A stretch of 8,657 nt of DNA from positions 1-8,657 of the forward strand of contig DNHM01000177.1 of assembly GCA_003485885.1 (NCBI GenBank), read 5' to 3'. Numbering within the stretch: the stretch's first letter is position 1; every line of letters starts with the position of its first letter. Both the position numbers and the translations under genes were made by a program. Source of the stretch: Acidimicrobiaceae bacterium (lineage in GTDB: Bacteria; Actinomycetota; Acidimicrobiia; Acidimicrobiales; UBA10347). The notes beneath the pieces were generated by a model. That model did no database searches. It worked only from the letters and a program-made list of their open reading frames with translations, and was not told where the DNA came from. Below are positions 5,383 to 8,657 of this stretch, piece after piece.

Positions 5383-6714
5383 TCCGCGTTCGTGCTGTGG
5401 GCGATGAGGCTTGTAGGCGAAGAACAGCAGCGCCGGGCTCAGACTCATCACCCCGACCATTGACCACCACCCCAGTCGGAACTCGTCGATGCGGTCGCCG
5501 ACGACGGCGTTGCCGATCATCGCAGTCGTGATGGCAACACCGAATGCCGAGAACGCCGAGCGTGCCGTGTTAAAGGCAGCGTTGGCGGCCCCAAGTTGGT
5601 CGGAAGTGATGTCGCGTAACGCGGCAGCGTTGGCGGGGCCCAGCATGAATGCCATACCAAGACCGATCGACAAGGTGCCTGGTAGGAACGCCGTGACGTA
5701 GATTCCGTCGGCTCGAAGCCGCCACGCCATCCATGCCGTGCCGACGGTGGCGAGCGTGCCCCCGGCGATCAACAACTCTCGATAGCCGTAGCGATCAACG
5801 AGTTTCCCCGCGATGGGTGCACACAACACAAGTGTCGCCGGTCCAGGCGTCATGGCTAGCCCGATCTCAAGATTCGAGTACTGCCAGACATCGCTCAGGA
5901 ACAGGGGATACAGGAACCATGTGGCCGAGGTTGAAGTCGAGAGTAATGCACTGGCAGCGGTGACAACCTTGAACGAGGGAATCCCGAGCAGGGCGAGATC
6001 AAGTAGCGGTTCGTCGTGGCGGCGCGACGACTTGACGAAGAAGACCGCTCCGATCACCGCTGCGAAGAAAACGACGACGATCCGCGCATCGAACCAGCCC
6101 CAGGCGCGGCCTTGCACGATGGCGAAGGTTGTGCCACCAATGGCGAGTGTCCCGGCCACGGTTCCCAGCAGGTCGAGCGGCGGCGGCCGATCGGCGACGG
6201 TGTCGTCAGCCATGTACTTCGACGCCAGCACCATTCCGGCCAGCGCGATGGGCACGACGATCGCGAACACCACCCGCCAACTCGATACCTCGAGCAGCCC
6301 GGCTGCCACGGTCGGAGCGGCCGCAGCGCCAAGTACACCCATCGATGACCACAGCGAAACCACGGATCCGTGTTGTTCCTTCGGATACAGCGGCAGGACC
6401 GCGGCCAGTGACGACGGGATGACCAGCGCAACGCCGATGGCCTGGATGACCCGGGCCGCAATGACCAAGTCGATACTCGGTGCAACCGCCGACAGGGCAG
6501 CGCCGACGGCAAACACGCCAAGTCCGATAACAAAGATGCGACGCCGACCTATGCGGTCAGCCAGCCGACCGCCGAGGAGCATGAAGGTCACCTGCGTCAC
6601 TGAGAACCCAGAGATGACCCAGGCAATGTGGGTCAGGCTCTCGCCGGAGAACTCCTCTTCGAGCACCGGGATGGCAATGTTGGTAGCCGTGCCAACAAAC
6701 GCGGCGAGCAACAT
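5356..6714 (-). CDS. MFS exporter, DHA2 (EmrB/QacA-like, 14-TM) family; start probably farther upstream
   Basis: From the first ATG the protein is 452 residues and mostly hydrophobic. TM1 has the DHA2-type TATNIAIPVL; motif A is GGRLADRIGRRR (48-59) in the loop after TM2; the TM5 motif C region is GVLGAAAAPTVAAGLLE (126-142), followed by SSWRVVFAIVVPIAL. The length and the Pro-rich central linker (ADRPPPLDLL) fit a 14-TM drug/proton antiporter in the inner membrane. The ATG at 6714 falls inside TM1. The frame stays open to a TGA at 6829-6831, and the extra residues read like a genuine N-terminus (SDQRRRGALAIAAVA), yet contain no ATG, GTG or TTG. The best candidate start is the ATC at 6804, giving about 482 residues. 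The 3' end overlaps the convergent methyltransferase by 27 bp. The substrate is unknown. Confidence 0.87.
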   Translation of the reverse strand: MLLAAFVGTATNIAIPVLEEEFSGESLTHIAWVISGFSVTQVTFMLLGGRLADRIGRRRIFVIGLGVFAVGAALSAVAPSIDLVIAARVIQAIGVALVIPSSLAAVLPLYPKEQHGSVVSLWSSMGVLGAAAAPTVAAGLLEVSSWRVVFAIVVPIALAGMVLASKYMADDTVADRPPPLDLLGTVAGTLAIGGTTFAIVQGRAWGWFDARIVVVFFAAVIGAVFFVKSSRRHDEPLLDLALLGIPSFKVVTAASALLSTSTSATWFLYPLFLSDVWQYSNLEIGLAMTPGPATLVLCAPIAGKLVDRYGYRELLIAGGTLATVGTAWMAWRLRADGIYVTAFLPGTLSIGLGMAFMLGPANAAALRDITSDQLGAANAAFNTARSAFSAFGVAITTAMIGNAVVGDRIDEFRLGWWSMVGVMSLSPALLFFAYKPHRPQHERGLEGSDAPC

Positions 6715-6804
6715 GGCAACCGCCGCAATTGCAAGTGCTCCTCGGCGCCGTTGGTCAGAGATCGTGGCTATCGCCTTGAGCTCGCCAGTTGCAGTGGTTT
6801 CGAT

Positions 6805-6816
6805 CTTCCGACAGTA
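6805..6816 (-). promoter_or_regulatory. Candidate leaderless promoter (-10) of the exporter gene
   Basis: The minus strand reads TACTGT (6816-6811), 6 nt (CGGAAG), then ATC at 6804-6802, in frame with the exporter. The spacing matches the leaderless pattern of other genes in this window, except that the start codon would be ATC. The hexamer abuts an 11-bp tandem repeat. Confidence 0.4.
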
Positions 6817-6837
6817 GTCACTCCACAGTCACTCCAC
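6816..6837. repeat. Two tandem 11-bp repeats upstream of the exporter
   Basis: AGTCACTCCAC occurs twice without a gap (6816-6826 and 6827-6837), reading GTGGAGTGACT on the exporter strand. The copies lie just upstream of, and overlap by one base, the candidate -10 hexamer. Such direct repeats fit a regulator binding site covering the -10/-35 interval; simple slippage is the alternative. A shorter CAGTG pair follows at 6841-6850. Confidence 0.5.
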
Positions 6838-6870
6838 ACTCAGTGCAGTGCGTCCGGTGGTTTTCTACCC

Positions 6871-8646
6871 TTAGCGGATGAGTTGGCTATCGGCAACCGT
6901 GTCGTGTCTCACCGATTGATTCATCACCGGTGAGAGCTTCAGCCCTCCGTTGCCGCCGGTGACCAACGACTTGGCGACAACCTGACTTCGGATGCCCGAG
7001 ATGCCACCATTGCCTTGGAACTGCATCGTCGCATTTGGCACGAAGATGATTCCTTCGATGTCAAGGATCACAGAACCGCCGAGTTTGTGGACCGATGTCG
7101 CCTCGCTCCACAACGTGAGATCTTTGAACGGTCCATCCGTTGGTGCAGTCCACGTGATGCCACCGGTGCCGCCGGTCATGTCGAAACCTGAGTATTCGCT
7201 GAAATAGACCATCGTGTGTTGGAAGTTCACCGAGGCCTGACCGGCTTTAGAAAGTGCGCCGTCGCGGAAGAAGATGAAGGCCGCCTGATTACTGTGTTCG
7301 AGGATGTCGACCGTTGATCCGGGCGACCAGCCATAAAACTCGTCAGGGTTGTTCGTGTTGACGTTGAGTTGGGCTCCGGACGACAAGTCGATGCCACCGT
7401 CGACGATGAGGTTCCCTCCCTCGAACGTCAGCTCACCCTTGACCGACAACGGATAGCAGTCAATCAACCAGTTCCCTGGTTGTACGGTTATCTCGTCGCC
7501 GGGCTTCAACTTGCAGGGGAATTCGTCGGAGTAGTAGCTGTAGCTGCTGTCGGATTCTGCCCAGACTGTCAGGTCATCCAAGTAGGGCCCTTGAGTGCCG
7601 GTGTCATCGTTGCATCCATCGATGTCAAGTTCCGGATAACTCGGCTTGCAGTTATACCGCCAATCAAAAGGGGCTCGAGTTCGAGGCTGGCCAGCTGCCG
7701 ATGGCGGAGGCGACACGGTTCCCGCTGCGCCACTGCATGCGGGGGCATAACAGCCTGGCGCACCCGCTGCAACGGTCTCGATCTCGCCGCAACCCCACCC
7801 CCCGCCCAGTTCATTCTCGGTTGCGCAATCTTCTGGATCGCCCTGGGTATAGATGTTTGCGTGGCGGCCATTGGTGGTGATCGTGCTGATGGCCGAGCTG
7901 CAACCGGAACTTCCATCGGAATCTACAGCGATCCGTCCTGGCGATATTTCACCTGTCTCGGGGTCCCTAGCAACCTCACCTGCTTCGTTGATAGCAGCAC
8001 TTACGTACACGCCGCCGTCCGATCCACCACCGCTTACCTGCAGCGCGGGGCAGGTCTGCGGTTCGAGAAGCAACAGGCTGACAAGATCGCCAGGCCCGTC
8101 CGGACGTCCGGCCTTTGCGACCGAGTGGACCTTGGAGCCGATCGTCTCTTGGCCCATGAGTCGTGAGAAGAGTGCGGTTTGTCGTTGCTCGATAGCCACG
8201 CCAAATCGATCACATGGGTCACCGTCCATGGCGGTGAGATCTTGTGTCCCGCCACTGGTTGGTGTCAGTAGTTCGCTGGAGTTCGCAACCGGATAGGTCA
8301 GCGTGATCGTGATGTCATCGGCGGTGGCGACTGCTGTTGCCGGGGCTGTTGAGCCATCACACGACGAAGCGAAGCCGCTACAGGAAAGGTCAACAGGTCC
8401 CAGCAGTTCGTTTGCGTACCCTGCTGCAGATTCACAACCAGTGACGCCGCCGCCTTCACCCAGGGCAAAAGCACCTGCGGTAGCGATGGTGTCTGCAGCT
8501 GAACGATTCTGTACTCGGTCTGCCCGCACCATGCCGAGGTCTATCACCAGGGCCGCGACCATGATGATGGCGGTCATCGCTGCAGCGCCGATGAGCAAAA
8601 CTGCTCCTCGATCGTTCACCGTGGCCGAATCTAGCGAAAGTCGCAT
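6871..8646 (-). CDS. TadG-like pilus-assembly protein with Cys-rich middle and beta-solenoid-like C-terminus
   Basis: The 591-residue protein begins with a Tad-type N-terminus: DRGAVLLIGAAAMTA into a single membrane helix (about 15-38) ending VIDLG, then RADRVQNRSAADTIATAGAF (41-60), the conserved segment of TadG/TadE-like pseudopilin-related proteins. The rest should lie outside the membrane. Residues 71-397 contain 14 cysteines and many Gly, Ser and Asp; residues about 398-575 contain no cysteine and alternate short strands with Gly/Asn turns (ELTFEGGNLIVDGGIDLSSG, GSVILDIEGIIFVPNATMQF), as in right-handed beta-helix or adhesin-like domains. TadG proteins act in Flp/Tad pilus biogenesis or surface attachment. 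The ATG at 8646 overlaps a TGA in another frame (TGATG), consistent with coupling to an upstream gene off the right edge. No other tad gene is visible, so membership of a full Tad locus is inferred. A later GTG (codon 10) is a less likely start. Confidence 0.75.
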   Translation of the reverse strand: MRLSLDSATVNDRGAVLLIGAAAMTAIIMVAALVIDLGMVRADRVQNRSAADTIATAGAFALGEGGGVTGCESAAGYANELLGPVDLSCSGFASSCDGSTAPATAVATADDITITLTYPVANSSELLTPTSGGTQDLTAMDGDPCDRFGVAIEQRQTALFSRLMGQETIGSKVHSVAKAGRPDGPGDLVSLLLLEPQTCPALQVSGGGSDGGVYVSAAINEAGEVARDPETGEISPGRIAVDSDGSSGCSSAISTITTNGRHANIYTQGDPEDCATENELGGGWGCGEIETVAAGAPGCYAPACSGAAGTVSPPPSAAGQPRTRAPFDWRYNCKPSYPELDIDGCNDDTGTQGPYLDDLTVWAESDSSYSYYSDEFPCKLKPGDEITVQPGNWLIDCYPLSVKGELTFEGGNLIVDGGIDLSSGAQLNVNTNNPDEFYGWSPGSTVDILEHSNQAAFIFFRDGALSKAGQASVNFQHTMVYFSEYSGFDMTGGTGGITWTAPTDGPFKDLTLWSEATSVHKLGGSVILDIEGIIFVPNATMQFQGNGGISGIRSQVVAKSLVTGGNGGLKLSPVMNQSVRHDTVADSQLIR

Positions 8647-8657
8647 CAGTCAGCCCG

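Noticed and set aside
5813..6817. Open frame of 334 codons on the plus strand opposite the exporter
   Set aside because: The translation is rich in Ser, Thr, Ala and Arg with no domain pattern, as expected from the complement of hydrophobic membrane codons.

Overview
The window looks like chromosome from a moderately GC-rich actinobacterium, possibly of the class Acidimicrobiia. This is inferred from the gene families (DUF2855 oxidoreductase, GST-like protein, TadG-like pilus protein, DHA2 exporter), the scarcity of strong Shine-Dalgarno sites, and a recurring TANNNT hexamer about 6 nt before start codons, which is the geometry of leaderless actinobacterial mRNAs. No rRNA, tRNA, CRISPR array, insertion sequence or phage gene was seen.

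Layout. Left edge (2-124, +): the last 40 codons of a probable arylsulfatase. Positions 241-2987 (-): three co-directional genes read as hot-dog thioesterase, then an N-terminally shortened DUF2855 oxidoreductase, then a GST-like protein. The last two overlap by ATGA. Positions 3078-4230 (+): a GNAT acetyltransferase and a TetR-family repressor, separated by an 8-bp inverted repeat. Positions 4281-4319: a 39-bp palindrome with perfect 19-bp arms, probably the end of the TetR transcript. Positions 4363-5382 (+): a methyltransferase that matches the protein arginine methyltransferase (PRMT) layout. Positions 5356-6714, probably to about 6804 (-): a DHA2-type MFS exporter whose end overlaps the end of the methyltransferase by 27 bp. 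Positions 6871-8646 (-): a TadG-like protein with an N-terminal membrane anchor, a cysteine-rich middle and a beta-solenoid-like C-terminus.

How the parts may work together. The thioesterase, oxidoreductase and GST-like genes look like a small catabolic or detoxification unit, with GST translation coupled to the oxidoreductase. The TetR repressor may regulate itself, the divergent thioesterase/GNAT region, or both; the sequence shows candidate operators but no proof. The TadG-like gene belongs with a surface pilus or secreted-protein locus that continues off the right edge.

The points most worth following are the bacterial PRMT-like enzyme, the shared leaderless promoter geometry, the exporter that seems to lack any ATG/GTG/TTG at its expected start but has a perfectly placed ATC, and the oxidoreductase that has lost its N-terminal domain.
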